A stretch of DNA of 64,000 nt from Rhizobiaceae bacterium (GCA_019635795.1 JAHBYV010000001.1:224033-288032); one strand, 5' to 3'; numbered from the stretch's first letter, positions 42,669 to 52,295 are shown. Notes: generated from the sequence alone by a model not told the origin. A program made the numbers and translations.

Positions 42669-43083
42669 ACAACGATCGGGATGGATAGCCGGTAACGGTG
42701 GGCTTCATCCCTATCGTTGAACATTTCCCTATCAGGACAAGCCTGTCAGTTTGACCCGCGTCTGATATTCAGACGCGGGTTCAGTCGTTGGCTTTGTGCG
42801 CGCAGGCAGATTTCCTGCAAATCACACTTGAATAAATAAGCATAATCTCATATACAGGGAAAAGGCGCTCGGTTTGGGTGGGTGCTCATCCTCAATCTGA
42901 TTGAGGTCTTAGATAATGAATGTATCTGTTGGGGCGTAGACGGAAGCAGGGGCTTGAGTAGTTTGGTTTTCCAAGTTGCTTATTTTTCAAGCTGACAGAA
43001 CGACCCGAGCAGAGTTTTAATAGAAGATGATTCAAGCGGGGTGCTTATGCTTGAATTCATATATTGCGCTTGGGGGTAAAGAT
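42657..43083. other. Intergenic region at the left edge of the low-complexity island
   Basis: About 430 bp without a convincing gene. It contains the RHH terminator and a very stable hairpin at 42754-42780 (ACCCGCGTCTGA with TCAGACGCGGGT, loop TAT) with no T-run. Towards 43083 it becomes AT-rich and ends in GGGGGTAAAG, the ribosome-binding site of the next gene. Confidence 0.5.
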
Positions 43084-43743
43084 ATGTCGATAGCAGATTC
43101 ATTTTCCGGAACTATGACTACGAATTCAGTGGTCTCTTCGTCACCTTATGAGAACTATTTGTCTGTGTATGGTAGTGAGTATACTCCGCAGCCATTAAGC
43201 TCGTCACAGTATGCTCCGTCCTATAGAGCAGTCTATCAGTCGGCCAACTATTCTTCCCCTCAGCAGGGGTATTATGGGCAGCAAGGCTATTACGCGCCGC
43301 AAAGCTATTATACGCCGCAAAGCTATTATGGCCAGCAAAGCTATTACGCGCCGCAGAATTACTATCAAACAGGTTATGTTCCTCAAAATGGGTACGGCTA
43401 TGGTGTGCCAATGCAATCAGCTGCATACCCGCAGTCGGTAATTTATCCGCAGAGCGTCGTTTATCCGCAAGGCGCTTCTTACCCGATTAGCGCGCAGCCT
43501 TACGCTGATCCCACTTATGGATCATCATCAAGCGTAAGCAGGATAGCTCCCGTCTCTACTCCTGCGGCTACAAACAACGTATCGCCAAATATAAACGTGG
43601 TCGTTAATACACCAGCGCCGCAAACATACTCTGCGCCGGTCCACGCTTCCGGGGGTGGGGAAAAAGATGGCGGGCTGATGGGAACTGGCCTTTCCACTGG
43701 CGACGTTGCCACTCTGGTAGGTGTGGCGAAGCTCTTCCTCTAA
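43084..43743 (+). CDS. Tyr/Gln/Pro-rich low-complexity protein with 6-residue repeats
   Basis: A 219-residue protein of unknown family. Residues about 63-92 are five hexads built on YYGQQG / YYAPQS / YYTPQS, followed by four hexads on YPQSVI / YPQSVV / YPQGAS. The 18-bp DNA repeats are clear: five units from 43270 to 43359 and four from 43426 to 43497. The C-terminus is different: SPNINVVVNTPAPQTY, then a glycine-rich, hydrophobic tail (GGLMGTGLSTGDVATLVGVA). No signal peptide. The composition resembles prion-like or phase-separating segments. ATG at 43084 has GGGGGTAAAG upstream. Self-assembly, or a surface or secreted role by an unknown route, is speculation. Confidence 0.7.
   Translation: MSIADSFSGTMTTNSVVSSSPYENYLSVYGSEYTPQPLSSSQYAPSYRAVYQSANYSSPQQGYYGQQGYYAPQSYYTPQSYYGQQSYYAPQNYYQTGYVPQNGYGYGVPMQSAAYPQSVIYPQSVVYPQGASYPISAQPYADPTYGSSSSVSRIAPVSTPAATNNVSPNINVVVNTPAPQTYSAPVHASGGGEKDGGLMGTGLSTGDVATLVGVAKLFL
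43270..43359 (+). repeat. Five 18-bp tandem units encoding YYxxQx
   Basis: Units start at 43270, 43288, 43306, 43324 and 43342; each encodes Tyr-Tyr plus four residues ending in Gln and Ser/Gly/Asn. Units 2, 3 and 4 differ at only a few bases. Confidence 0.85.
43426..43497 (+). repeat. Four 18-bp degenerate units encoding YPQxxx
   Basis: Units start at 43426, 43444, 43462 and 43480 and encode YPQSVI, YPQSVV, YPQGAS and YPISAQ. The unit length equals that of the preceding repeat in the same gene. Confidence 0.7.
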
Positions 43744-43779
43744 GGGCGCGCTCCGCTCATTTCCAACATAATTCTGTAT

Positions 43780-43807
43780 AAAGGCAGGGGAACCCTCTGC
43801 CTTTTTT
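43780..43807 (+). terminator. Rho-independent terminator
   Basis: AAAGGCAG and CTGCCTTT, extended by GGG/CCC, form the stem; TTTTTT follows. It lies 37 bp after the Tyr/Gln-rich gene. Confidence 0.9.
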
Positions 43808-43901
43808 CGAAATAGCCAAATCAGACTTTTTCCTGTTAGGCTCAGGGCGCATTGATTTGAACCGACGGTTATGATTCAGACAGGTGTGAAGGCGCCAGCT
43901 G

Positions 43902-43962
43902 ATGAGTAATCTGTTTTGGCGGACGGACGATCAAATGGTTCGTCTTCGGCCCTATTTTCCCA
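43902..43962 (+). pseudogene. IS5-family transposase, N-terminal fragment
   Basis: About 20 codons from ATG 43902 (MSNLFWRTDDQMVRLRPYFP) match the beginning of IS427-group transposases. Beyond this the frame enters unrelated sequence and soon stops, so no transposase is made. Confidence 0.75.
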
Positions 43963-44074
43963 GATTTATGCGTTTTGAGCTATATCATCTTCATCAATCG
44001 CAATAGGCTCCGGTGGTGTGATGCGTCGAAGCAATACGTTACAGGCGTAGGAGGATAACGCCCGCATCCCGGTC

Positions 44075-44247
44075 GCAAATCCCGGAATGAGGCCGTCAAA
44101 TACAACCAACGCCGCTACCGCATCGAGATCATGTTTGGGTGGCTCAAGCATTTGCGGGGTGTCGCGACACGCTATGACAGGCCCCCTTTGGCCTTCTTCT
44201 CCGCCATCGCTCTCGCCGCAACCGTCATCTTCTGCTCTGACCAATGA
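44075..44247 (+). pseudogene. IS5-family transposase, C-terminal fragment
   Basis: The frame ending at TGA 44245-44247 encodes the DDE-domain end: RYRIEIMFGWLKHLRGVATR, where the Glu of the Y-x2-R-x3-E-x6-K signature is present, then FFSAIALAATVIF. It has no start codon of its own. Confidence 0.78.
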
Positions 44248-44797
44248 GTGCTGAGCTTAAATGTGCTGATCCATCGCTGGCGCCAGCCAATTTCAGTTTG
44301 CATTTTGGGATTTTCTAAACGCGAGAAAATAGTTTGCTAGAAGAGAATATCAGCTTGCAAGAATAAAAGAATAAGCTAATTTATCAGATATACACCGCTG
44401 CGTGGGGCGTAGCGTGTACCTGACGCGAAAACCGTCAGATTTTGGGGTCAATATTGGGGGCGTTCATGAAGTGCAATCTTAAAAACTAAGCCGCGAGTTG
44501 GGCGCTAGGTGTCGATTTCGAACTCAGATTCTGAATCGCAAGTGTTGTACTAGCCGCGAGCTTTAACAGCATAAATCTCCTTTCGGAAATAGCAATTCAG
44601 ATCAGGGCGAGATGGATGTCCATCTCCCATGTATTCAAGGGCTTGGGAAAATGGCTTAACGAGCCAGAACCGCAATTCTGGCCTTTTCTAAACGTGGCCG
44701 GTCAGAGAACACATCTGTAAAATAGAACGCAACAAGCTATTTTTAAGAGTATTTCAATGACTGGCTTAAAGTAATTCGTCATATAAGGTTTATAATA

Positions 44798-46003
44798 ATG
44801 AGTGTGACTTATGTAACTAGCGTACTGCCAGAAGATGTGGAAATAAAGCGTACAAAACCAGCAACTAATTCGGCGGATACGCCAGTCAATTACACTGAAA
44901 ATATACCGCCCGCCGCTGCCGGCTACGAAATACGGCGCGCCAATGCACGATATGAAGTCTATCAAAATGGGGTTCCCGTGCCGAAGCCCGATGCCCCCGC
45001 TCGTGTGCTCGTAACGGCGAATGGTGGCTGGGCATATGTTCAGGTTGGTGACGACGGACGGATTTTACCAGGGGAAATCGGTGGGGGAAGCGGTCAAAAT
45101 CTTAACGAGCTTCAGATTGAAGAGCGTCCAGACTCTGTCCTCTTTGATGTGTTTGCAAATGGCGAAAGAGTTCCCTTGCATAATGCTGGCGTCGGGCTGC
45201 GCCAGTTTTATACCGGGGGTAAATATTATCAGATTGGCTCAGATGGCGTCGCGAAAGAGATTGAGGTTGGACCGGCGCAAACAGCTACGCCGGGCGGTGA
45301 GCCCATTTTGCAAAGCGGTGTCGCTCCGGCAGGCAATGTAATTGCGTATCCTCTAGTTTACACGTTGCCTGATGGGCGGCCGTTATATGGGACGGGCGGA
45401 CGACCTGCCGCATTCCAACGGGGATTGCCACTGGTCGATTCGCCCGCGCAGCCAATGCGGGGACTGGGTTATCCTGCAGGGGCCTTGGGCAATGTGCCAA
45501 ACTTCGGACCTAACCCTCAGGCCAATTTGGTGAATGGATATAGGCCGTATCAGGCACCGATTCCTAATCTGGCGCCTAATGGTCAGGTTTATCCTGCGCC
45601 AGGTTTGGCGGCTCAAGCTTCCAGTCGTCCTCATAATCTTTGGCCACAACAGGGCGAGGACTACGATCCCGATTCAAGCTTTTCATCCAGCTCAAGCTCT
45701 TCGTCCAGCTCAAGCTCTTCGTCCAACTCAGCATTGCCTTTCTCCAGGATCAGTATTCCGTCGTCGAGTTCCGGAAGCGGGTACGGCAATGACAGAGGGC
45801 AGCGTGTCTATTGGAATGCGCCAGACGAAATGCACGGTGGGCAGGTTGGCGCGCAGGCTAACAATTACTTGTCGCCGGCATTTGCAAACACGGGAGCAAT
45901 GTACTCGAACAACACGGCTCCAGTGTTATCGAACAATGCCGCACCGGTTTACGCAAACTCTGCGCCGGTGTTCAATATCTACATTGATAACCTGTCGATT
46001 TAA
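44798..46003 (+). CDS. Low-complexity protein with 14-serine tract, hypothetical
   Basis: A 401-residue protein of no recognised family. Residues about 40-160 look folded and may hold two similar units: YEIRRANARYEVYQNGVPVP...GGWAYVQVGDDG and VLFDVFANGERVPL...GKYYQIGSDG. A Pro/Asn/Gly-rich stretch follows, then [14 protein letters not shown] (14 Ser in a row after the Phe), and an Asn/Ala-rich end with SNNTAPVLSNNAAPVYANSA closing in VFNIYIDNLSI. No signal peptide. The Ser tract is encoded by an 18-bp tandem repeat (45671-45724). It shares the NAP-rich style and a beta-type Asn-Ile segment with the protein at 43084. Role unknown. Confidence 0.7.
   Translation: MSVTYVTSVLPEDVEIKRTKPATNSADTPVNYTENIPPAAAGYEIRRANARYEVYQNGVPVPKPDAPARVLVTANGGWAYVQVGDDGRILPGEIGGGSGQNLNELQIEERPDSVLFDVFANGERVPLHNAGVGLRQFYTGGKYYQIGSDGVAKEIEVGPAQTATPGGEPILQSGVAPAGNVIAYPLVYTLPDGRPLYGTGGRPAAFQRGLPLVDSPAQPMRGLGYPAGALGNVPNFGPNPQANLVNGYRPYQAPIPNLAPNGQVYPAPGLAAQASSRPHNLWPQQGEDYDPDSSFSSSSSSSSSSSSSSNSALPFSRISIPSSSSGSGYGNDRGQRVYWNAPDEMHGGQVGAQANNYLSPAFANTGAMYSNNTAPVLSNNAAPVYANSAPVFNIYIDNLSI
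45671..45724 (+). repeat. Three 18-bp tandem units encoding the serine tract
   Basis: AGCTCAAGCTCTTCGTCC occurs exactly twice (45689-45706 and 45707-45724), preceded by a degenerate copy at 45671-45688. Such repeats can change length by slippage without changing the frame. Confidence 0.88.
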
Positions 46004-46017
46004 TCAGTAAGTCAAAA

Positions 46018-46054
46018 TTCAGGGCCGGAGATGTTTCTTCGGCCCTGAACTTTT
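46018..46054. terminator. Bidirectional terminator between the Ser-tract gene and erpA
   Basis: TTCAGGGCCG and CGGCCCTGAA pair in a 10-bp stem with a 12-base loop. T-runs follow on both strands (CTTTT on plus, TTTTG on minus), suiting the two convergent genes. Confidence 0.8.
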
Positions 46055-46089
46055 GAACTGTTGAACGTGCGATTTCGCCCGTGGCTCAA

Positions 46090-46428
46090 TCAGACCGAAA
46101 AGCTTGTCCCGCATCCGCAGGAAGCTACTGCGTTGGGGTTTTTGATCTGAAACGATTGCCCCATCAGGTCGTCGACAAAATCAATGACCGACCCATTCAT
46201 GTACATTAAGGACAAGTCGTCGATCAGCACGGTGGCTCCATCGCGCTCAATGGCAATATCGTCTTCGTTGCGCGCGTCGACCAGATCAAATTTGTAGGAA
46301 AAGCCGGAGCAGCCGCCGCCTTCAACGGACACGCGCAGCGCGATCTTTCCGGGCTCTGATGAAACTATGCGCGCAATCCGTTTGGCAGCGGATTCGGTGA
46401 CTTCAACAGTGTTGGCATTCGCGCCCAT
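46090..46428 (-). CDS. erpA: A-type iron-sulfur cluster insertion protein ErpA/HesB family
   Basis: A 112-residue A-type carrier that passes Fe-S clusters to apoproteins. The three conserved cysteines are present: [11 protein letters not shown] and the C-terminal [10 protein letters not shown]. Start ATG at 46428 ([19 protein letters not shown]) with AAGGTG eight bases upstream; the longer frame to 46449 is unlikely. It diverges from dgt with about 80 bp between the starts, an arrangement common in Hyphomicrobiales. Confidence 0.92.
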   Translation of the reverse strand: MGANANTVEVTESAAKRIARIVSSEPGKIALRVSVEGGGCSGFSYKFDLVDARNEDDIAIERDGATVLIDDLSLMYMNGSVIDFVDDLMGQSFQIKNPNAVASCGCGTSFSV

Positions 46429-46508
46429 ATGGCTCACCTTGCGTTTCAATCTATCTCATAGGTATGAAGCGGCATGTTGCAAGTCAACCGCAGGGAAGCT
46501 CGAAGCAG

Positions 46509-47723
46509 ATGCAAACCGAACAGGACGGCATAGGCTTTGGCTACAGGCCGCGCGCTGGATATGCATGTGATCCGGAAATGTCGCGCGGCAGGCTGTATCC
46601 GGAACCGGAAAGCCCGACACGCACGCCGTTTCAACGCGACCGCGACCGGATTATTCACTCCACGGCCTTCCGGCGATTAAAGCACAAGACTCAGGTATTC
46701 ATCGCACATGAAGGCGACCACTACCGAACGCGCCTGACGCACTCAATCGAGGTTGCGCAAATAGCGCGCGCGCTTGCCCGGTCGCTGCGCTGCGACGAAG
46801 ACCTGGCTGAAGCAATCGCGCTGGTGCACGATTTCGGCCACACACCCTTCGGCCACACCGGGGAAGATGCGTTGAACGAATGTTTATCCCGGTGGGGCGG
46901 GTTCGACCACAATGCCCAGTCATTGAGGATCGTGACCGAGCTTGAGCATCGCTATGCTGCCTTTGAAGGACTGAACCTCTGTTGGGAAACACTGGAAGGG
47001 CTGGTGAAGCATAACGGGCCGTTGACAAACGCTGATGGCAGCGGCGTTCGAGGGCCTGTGCCGGAATCCATTCTCGACTTCAATGAACGTTTTGATCTTG
47101 AGCTTTCGCGCCACGCCAGTCTCGAAGCGCAATGCGCGGCTATCGCTGATGACATCGCATATAATGCCCACGACATAGACGACGGGCTGCGCTCAGGGCT
47201 GCTGTCGCTCGATATGCTGGTGCAGGCGCAAATGCCGGCGCGCTTGCTGGCAAATGTCCGCAAGCTTTATCCCGGACTGGACGCCTATCGCACAGGTCAT
47301 GAACTCGTGCGCAGGCAGATCACGGAAATGGTCGAGGACGTGATTGCCAATACAAGGGTAAATATCGCGCGTTTGAAGCCGCTAAGCGCGGATGAAGTTC
47401 GGTCGGCTGGCGAAACACTCGTATGTTTCTCGTTCTCAATGTCTGCGCAGGAAAAGCAGCTCAAGCAATTTCTCTACGCAAACCTTTATCGGAATCCGGC
47501 GGTAATGCGTGTGCGCGAACAGGCTGAAGCAGTGGTTCGTGACCTGTTCAACGCATTTTTTGACAGACCGCAATCCATGCCTGAAAGCTGGCACACCCTG
47601 CCTGCCGATGCGTCGGATGAACGCAGGGCGCGCCATATCGCCGATTATCTGGCCGGGATGACGGATACTTACGCGCTCAAAGAATATCGACGCCTGTTTG
47701 ACCGATCGCCAGATTTGGTTTAG
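46509..47723 (+). CDS. dgt: Deoxyguanosinetriphosphate triphosphohydrolase-like protein
   Basis: A 404-residue HD-domain enzyme that hydrolyses dGTP (or other dNTPs) to the nucleoside and triphosphate, acting in dNTP pool control. Metal motifs: [13 protein letters not shown] and [15 protein letters not shown], and a later Asp in [12 protein letters not shown]. The N-terminal [20 protein letters not shown] is a dGTPase-like type-2 signature. ATG at 46509 is chosen; an in-frame ATG at 46464 would add fifteen unconserved residues. Confidence 0.93.
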   Translation: MQTEQDGIGFGYRPRAGYACDPEMSRGRLYPEPESPTRTPFQRDRDRIIHSTAFRRLKHKTQVFIAHEGDHYRTRLTHSIEVAQIARALARSLRCDEDLAEAIALVHDFGHTPFGHTGEDALNECLSRWGGFDHNAQSLRIVTELEHRYAAFEGLNLCWETLEGLVKHNGPLTNADGSGVRGPVPESILDFNERFDLELSRHASLEAQCAAIADDIAYNAHDIDDGLRSGLLSLDMLVQAQMPARLLANVRKLYPGLDAYRTGHELVRRQITEMVEDVIANTRVNIARLKPLSADEVRSAGETLVCFSFSMSAQEKQLKQFLYANLYRNPAVMRVREQAEAVVRDLFNAFFDRPQSMPESWHTLPADASDERRARHIADYLAGMTDTYALKEYRRLFDRSPDLV

Positions 47724-47798
47724 CTGCGCGAATAATTTTTCGCATGCCGCTACCCCGCGCGCGCGGGATTCGCCCAGCAAGAGCAGTTCGGTAAAGCC

Positions 47799-49556
47799 AT
47801 GAACATTTTTTCCGACTTCACTGGTCGGGTCATTAAAATTGTAGAAGCGCTTGATCTTAAGGCAAAAGATGGAAGCGACCTTGACCTGTCCAGAATAGCC
47901 GTTGAGCCGCCGCGTGACGCCAGTCATGGCGACCTTGCCACGAACGCAGCAATGGTTCTGGCAAAGCCTGCGGGCGAGAACCCGCGTGCTCTTGCAGAAA
48001 AAATCGTTTCCGAACTCGCGAAAGATCCCGATGTCGTGCGCGCCGAGGTTGCTGGACCGGGATTCATAAACCTCAAGCTTGCTGATCGATTCTGGCACGC
48101 GCTGCTGGCCGATGTGCTTGATGAGGCTGGCAATTATGGTCGCTCAACGCTTGGCCAATCGCGCAAGGTCAATGTCGAATACGTGTCCGCCAATCCGACA
48201 GGCCCCATGCATGTGGGCCATTGCCGCGGTGCTGTTGTGGGCGACACTCTGGCCAACATGTTGGCGTTCGTCGGTTACGACGTCACAAAGGAATATTACA
48301 TCAATGATGCCGGAGCCCAGATTGATGTTTTGGGCCGGTCAGTGTTGCTGCGTTACCGCGAAGCTCTTGGTGAAAACATAGGCGAAATACCGTCCGGCTT
48401 GTATCCGGGAGATTATCTTGTGCCTGTAGGACAGGCGCTGGTGACGGAATTCGGCTCCGAGCTGTTGCAGAAGCCGGAAGAGGAAGCGCTTTCAATAGCC
48501 AAGGATCGGGCGATTGTCGCCATGATGGCAATCATCCGTGAGGATTTGTCGCTGTTGAATGTGCACCACGAGATATTCTTTTCAGAACGCACACTTCATG
48601 CAGACAACGCGAAGAAGATCAGGTCCGCGATTACAGATCTGACGCTCAAGGGGCACGTTTACAAGGGAACATTGCCGCCCCCAAAAGGCGAAAAGCCGGT
48701 CGATTGGGAAGATCGCGAGCAGACATTGTTCCGCTCCACCGCCGTCGGGGATGATCTTGATCGTCCGCTTGTAAAGTCTGATGGCTCATACACCTATTTT
48801 GCCGCCGATGTTGCCTATCTGGCGGATAAGATCGGCAGGGGTTTCAACCAAACCATTTTCGTGCTGGGCGCGGATCATGGCGGCTACGTAAAGCGCATGG
48901 AAGCTCTGGGTCGGGCCTTGTCAGGTGATTCGCTGGAAGTATCCATCCTGTTGTGCAACCTCGTGAAGCTGTTCCGCGATGGTGAACCCGTGCGCATGTC
49001 AAAGCGGGCAGGGGAATTTGTGACGCTGCGCGACGTGGTCGAAGAAGTTGGCCGCGATGCGATTCGCTTCATGATGCTTTACCGCAAGAGCGATGCTCCT
49101 CTGGATTTCGACTTTGCCAAGGTTACCGAGCAGTCGAAAGACAATCCGGTTTTTTATGTGCAGTACGCTTCGGCGCGGTGCCATTCAGTGTTCCGGCAGG
49201 CCCGGGAACAATTTCCGAATCACGAATTCAAGCGGGAAACGCTGCGCAGCGCCGTCGCCCGACTCACGGATGAAGGCGAGATCGGGCTTGTTAAAAAGAT
49301 TGCCGAATATCCGCGTCTAGTCGCTTCGGCGGCCCAGGCGCATGAGCCTCACAGGCTTGCTTTTTACCTTTATGACCTTGCCAGCGCCTTCCATGCACAC
49401 TGGAATCGCGGAACAGATAATAATGACTTACGCTTTGTTAAGGTTAACGACGCAGAATTGACGGAAGCTAGACTGGGTCTGGTGCAGGCGGTTGGCGATG
49501 TACTCACGTCGGGTCTTGCGTTGATTGGTGCGGATGCTCCCACCGAGATGCGCTAG
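47799..49556 (+). CDS. argS: Arginyl-tRNA synthetase
   Basis: A 585-residue class I synthetase charging tRNA-Arg. The HIGH motif is in [25 protein letters not shown] appears in the form RMSKRAGEF. An Arg-specific N-terminal Add1 domain precedes ([15 protein letters not shown]) and the DALR anticodon-binding C-terminus follows ([12 protein letters not shown]). Complete. It starts the long core gene run that reaches yajC-secD. Confidence 0.97.
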   Translation: MNIFSDFTGRVIKIVEALDLKAKDGSDLDLSRIAVEPPRDASHGDLATNAAMVLAKPAGENPRALAEKIVSELAKDPDVVRAEVAGPGFINLKLADRFWHALLADVLDEAGNYGRSTLGQSRKVNVEYVSANPTGPMHVGHCRGAVVGDTLANMLAFVGYDVTKEYYINDAGAQIDVLGRSVLLRYREALGENIGEIPSGLYPGDYLVPVGQALVTEFGSELLQKPEEEALSIAKDRAIVAMMAIIREDLSLLNVHHEIFFSERTLHADNAKKIRSAITDLTLKGHVYKGTLPPPKGEKPVDWEDREQTLFRSTAVGDDLDRPLVKSDGSYTYFAADVAYLADKIGRGFNQTIFVLGADHGGYVKRMEALGRALSGDSLEVSILLCNLVKLFRDGEPVRMSKRAGEFVTLRDVVEEVGRDAIRFMMLYRKSDAPLDFDFAKVTEQSKDNPVFYVQYASARCHSVFRQAREQFPNHEFKRETLRSAVARLTDEGEIGLVKKIAEYPRLVASAAQAHEPHRLAFYLYDLASAFHAHWNRGTDNNDLRFVKVNDAELTEARLGLVQAVGDVLTSGLALIGADAPTEMR

Positions 49557-49647
49557 GCAAACCAACTGTCACCATTTGCCCACATTGCGCTGGTAGGGGC
49601 CAAAAACGCCTCCGCCTAACCGTGTAACATGAGCGTGCGAGAGAAAC

Positions 49648-52272
49648 ATGGCTGATAAAACATCGGGTGTGAATGCAGGTCGCGATGATCTGGAAGATGC
49701 CGATCTGCCTGCTGCCGATCCTTTTGCCGAGCTGACCCGCATCATGGGTTTCGATCCGCGCAAAGCAGAAGGGGGTGGTGTGGCTGCCGCGCAGGCGTCT
49801 CCCGTCGAGGATTTCAACATTAGCCTCGAAGAAGAGCTCATGCGCGAGTTTAGCGACGAATCCCATGTGGATGTGCCGGTTGCGATCTTGCCTGAAGCGG
49901 AATTCGATGAGCCTCTGCCTGAAATCGATGTGAAATCAGATGATCCGGCCATGCTGGAAGTTCAGGCCGTTGAGGAAGCTGTTGCCGAAGCGCACAAAGG
50001 CGCTGCCGAGCCTGAACAGGCCGCAGAAGATATCATGGTTGCAGAGTTGTCCGGTCAGCAAGCTGAGGATTTCGAGGTTCCAGTACTCAAACTGAGCTCG
50101 ATTTCGCGGGAACCCGAGCCAGAACAGACGGCGCAGGATGTAGAGCCTGTTTCGATGAAGTCCATAGAGGCCGATGAGGCTGAGCTGGAAGCAGAGTTCA
50201 ATGCGCTGCTGGGCAATGAAAGCCAGCATGAAATTGTCGATACGACCGCCGATTTCCTGGCCAGCGTATCACAGGTGCCTGAGCCTGAAATGGCTCCAGC
50301 TCCAACTGTGGCGATAGCTGCGGTGGAGGAAGATCATTCAGTTGATTTTGAGCTGCCAGAACTCGTTGAAGCGTTGGACCGCGTGCCGGAGCCGGTCCAC
50401 GTTCAGGCTGAAATCGAGGACCTGCCCGCTATCGAGCCTGAAACAGAGCTTGAAGAAGAGAATATAGCCGCCGCAGCGGAAGAAGAACCTGCCGCTGAAG
50501 TCAAGGCGGAAGAATCGGCTGCGGCAGAAGAAGACGACCCCTTTGCAATGTTGGCCGCTATGGCGCAGAAGTATCGCACATCAGAACCAAACGATTCCTG
50601 GCGTACAGCAACGCCAGTATTTTCCCGCGCAACACCGCAGATCACCCGGCCTGAGCCGCAGCCGGTCCCGATGGAACCTCGCACGGTGAACCGCGTCGAG
50701 CCACGAGCGCCAGAAATTTCCACGGCAGCGCCGCGCGTCGAATCGGCCCAGCCCGTGGCCCGCAGCTATGTTCCGGCACCTGAGATTGAAACGGTGGAGG
50801 TGCATGACCGCGCCATTGCTCTGGCGGATGATCTCGATATTCCAGAGATTGAGGTGGCGGAAGAGCCGCCCGTTGTCGCCCCTGTCGATGATCTGGATGC
50901 AGAGTTTAACAATCTGCTCAAGCAGATGAGCACGCCTTCAGTCGAGGCTGCGCCGCGAGCCAGCACATATGCAAGCTACGCACAGCCGCGCCAGCACGAC
51001 GCTCAGCCTGAAGTGCGAAATGTCTATGAGCCGCGCAACAATGTGCAGCCGCAGCGCGAAGCCCCATCCAACCCGGCAGTTCAGCCGCAGTCATATGTGG
51101 CGCAGCAGTCCTCGGTTGCTCCTCAACCGCAGGCGCCGCAAAATTACGGGCATATGCCGCAGCCGACCGCGCCTGCCTATCACGAGCGTGCAGCCGGCTA
51201 CGCGCCACAGGGTTCGCAGGCAAGATATGCCGATGATGAAGACATCCGCATCGATCTTACGGAAGACGATCTCGCTGAAGCGTTCGACGATTTCGACAGC
51301 GCGGCGATGGATGACTTTGATCTCGACGGCGATTTCGACGATGAGGTGGCACCGCAAGCCTATCGCGATCAGGAGTACCAGAAGCCAAAGCGCAAAGGGT
51401 TGCTTATTGCTGCAATCATTGGCGGTGTGGCCATACTTGGCGTGGCTGGTGCAGTCGCCATCTCGATGATGGGAGATGCGCAAGGCAGTGCGCCGGAACT
51501 GGTAAAAGCAGACCAGGCACCGTTCAAGGTTCGGCCAGAGACACCAGCCAAGACCGCTCAGGCTGATCAGCAAAGCAAGGTCTACGAGACAGTTTCTGGA
51601 GTTGCCACTGGCGATGGGCCAGCGCAGGAACAGCTTCTTGGCAGTGCTGAAGATCCCATAGACCTGCCAGATCAGCTACCTCAGAATGCCGAGGACGATT
51701 TTGCAATGACGGATGAGGGTGCCAAGTCGGAAGACCGCATCGCGCCGAATGCGGCCGAAGAAGCGCCTGAGCAAGGCAATGAGCTCGCCGTTGCGCCTCG
51801 CAAGGTGCGCACAATGGTCGTAAAGCCTGATGGCACACTTGCTCCGCGTGAGGAAGCTGAGCCACAAGCGTCTGACGCAACCGCGCAACCGCAGAATGAA
51901 TCGGCTGCAGCGCCTCTGCCAGCTCAAGACGAGGTAGCAAACGCCATTGGCGCGGAAGAAGCACCTGTTCCGCAAGAAGTTGCGCAGGAAAAGACGGCTT
52001 CTATCCAGCCTCAAGCACCGGTCGAAGGTGGCTGGACCATGCAAATTGCATCGGAAAGCAGCGAGGATGCCGCGAAATCGACCTACAAAAAGATGCTCGG
52101 AAAATATTCGAGCGTTCTGGACGGCAAGGGCGTGAACATTCTGCGAGCCGATGTTGCCGGCAAGGGCACGTTCTGGCGCATTCGAATTCCGGCTGCGACA
52201 CGCGAGGAAGCAGCGGGCATGTGCAACAGCTTCAAGGCTGCCGGCGGAAACTGCTTCGTGACCAAGTCCTGA
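49648..52272 (+). CDS. SPOR-domain membrane protein with long acidic N-terminal region
   Basis: An 874-residue bitopic protein. Residues 1 to about 570 are acidic, Pro/Glu/Ala-rich and largely disordered (cytoplasmic). A single TM helix follows a basic QKPKRKG stretch (LLIAAIIGGVAILGVAGAVA, about 590). After a second Pro/Gln linker comes a C-terminal SPOR domain (GGWTMQIASESSEDAAKSTY to CFVTKS), which binds denuded peptidoglycan glycans at the division septum. Placement between argS and nagZ is conserved in the order. A role in cell division or septal peptidoglycan handling is inferred. Confidence 0.9.
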   Translation: MADKTSGVNAGRDDLEDADLPAADPFAELTRIMGFDPRKAEGGGVAAAQASPVEDFNISLEEELMREFSDESHVDVPVAILPEAEFDEPLPEIDVKSDDPAMLEVQAVEEAVAEAHKGAAEPEQAAEDIMVAELSGQQAEDFEVPVLKLSSISREPEPEQTAQDVEPVSMKSIEADEAELEAEFNALLGNESQHEIVDTTADFLASVSQVPEPEMAPAPTVAIAAVEEDHSVDFELPELVEALDRVPEPVHVQAEIEDLPAIEPETELEEENIAAAAEEEPAAEVKAEESAAAEEDDPFAMLAAMAQKYRTSEPNDSWRTATPVFSRATPQITRPEPQPVPMEPRTVNRVEPRAPEISTAAPRVESAQPVARSYVPAPEIETVEVHDRAIALADDLDIPEIEVAEEPPVVAPVDDLDAEFNNLLKQMSTPSVEAAPRASTYASYAQPRQHDAQPEVRNVYEPRNNVQPQREAPSNPAVQPQSYVAQQSSVAPQPQAPQNYGHMPQPTAPAYHERAAGYAPQGSQARYADDEDIRIDLTEDDLAEAFDDFDSAAMDDFDLDGDFDDEVAPQAYRDQEYQKPKRKGLLIAAIIGGVAILGVAGAVAISMMGDAQGSAPELVKADQAPFKVRPETPAKTAQADQQSKVYETVSGVATGDGPAQEQLLGSAEDPIDLPDQLPQNAEDDFAMTDEGAKSEDRIAPNAAEEAPEQGNELAVAPRKVRTMVVKPDGTLAPREEAEPQASDATAQPQNESAAAPLPAQDEVANAIGAEEAPVPQEVAQEKTASIQPQAPVEGGWTMQIASESSEDAAKSTYKKMLGKYSSVLDGKGVNILRADVAGKGTFWRIRIPAATREEAAGMCNSFKAAGGNCFVTKS

Positions 52273-52295
52273 ACGACAGGCACTATCTGAAACAG

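Larger units (their letters stand above)
43839..44256 (+). mobile_element. Internally deleted IS5-family (IS427/IS1031-like) element
   Basis: The two ends of an IS5-type transposase survive with the middle lost. The frame from 43902 reads MSNLFWRTDDQMVRLRPYFP, the family N-terminus, and stops matching near 43962. The frame ending at 44247 reads VKYNQRRYRIEIMFGWLKH then TRYDRPPLAFFSAIALAATV, the family C-terminus. Imperfect terminal repeats are seen: GGCTCAGGGCGCATTG at 43839 versus the complement of CAATGAGTGCTGAGC at 44242-44256. Flanking TTA on both sides fits a TNA target duplication. About 105 bp of unrelated sequence (43966-44070) replaces the middle. Confidence 0.75.
43744..44797. other. 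Intergenic region with IS remnant in the low-complexity island
   Basis: About 1050 bp between the two low-complexity genes. It contains the terminator at 43780-43807 and an IS5-family remnant at 43839-44256. The rest (44260-44797) is AT-rich; no gene was recognised there and it should hold the promoter of the Ser-tract gene. Confidence 0.55.

Noticed and set aside
43270-43497. CRISPR-like array
   Set aside because: The 18-bp units are direct tandem repeats without spacers and are in frame within a coding gene.
43966-44244. A 92-codon minus-strand frame within the IS remnant
   Set aside because: It runs antisense through the transposase C-terminal fragment and into the filler. No start context or family resemblance beyond a possible relic was seen.
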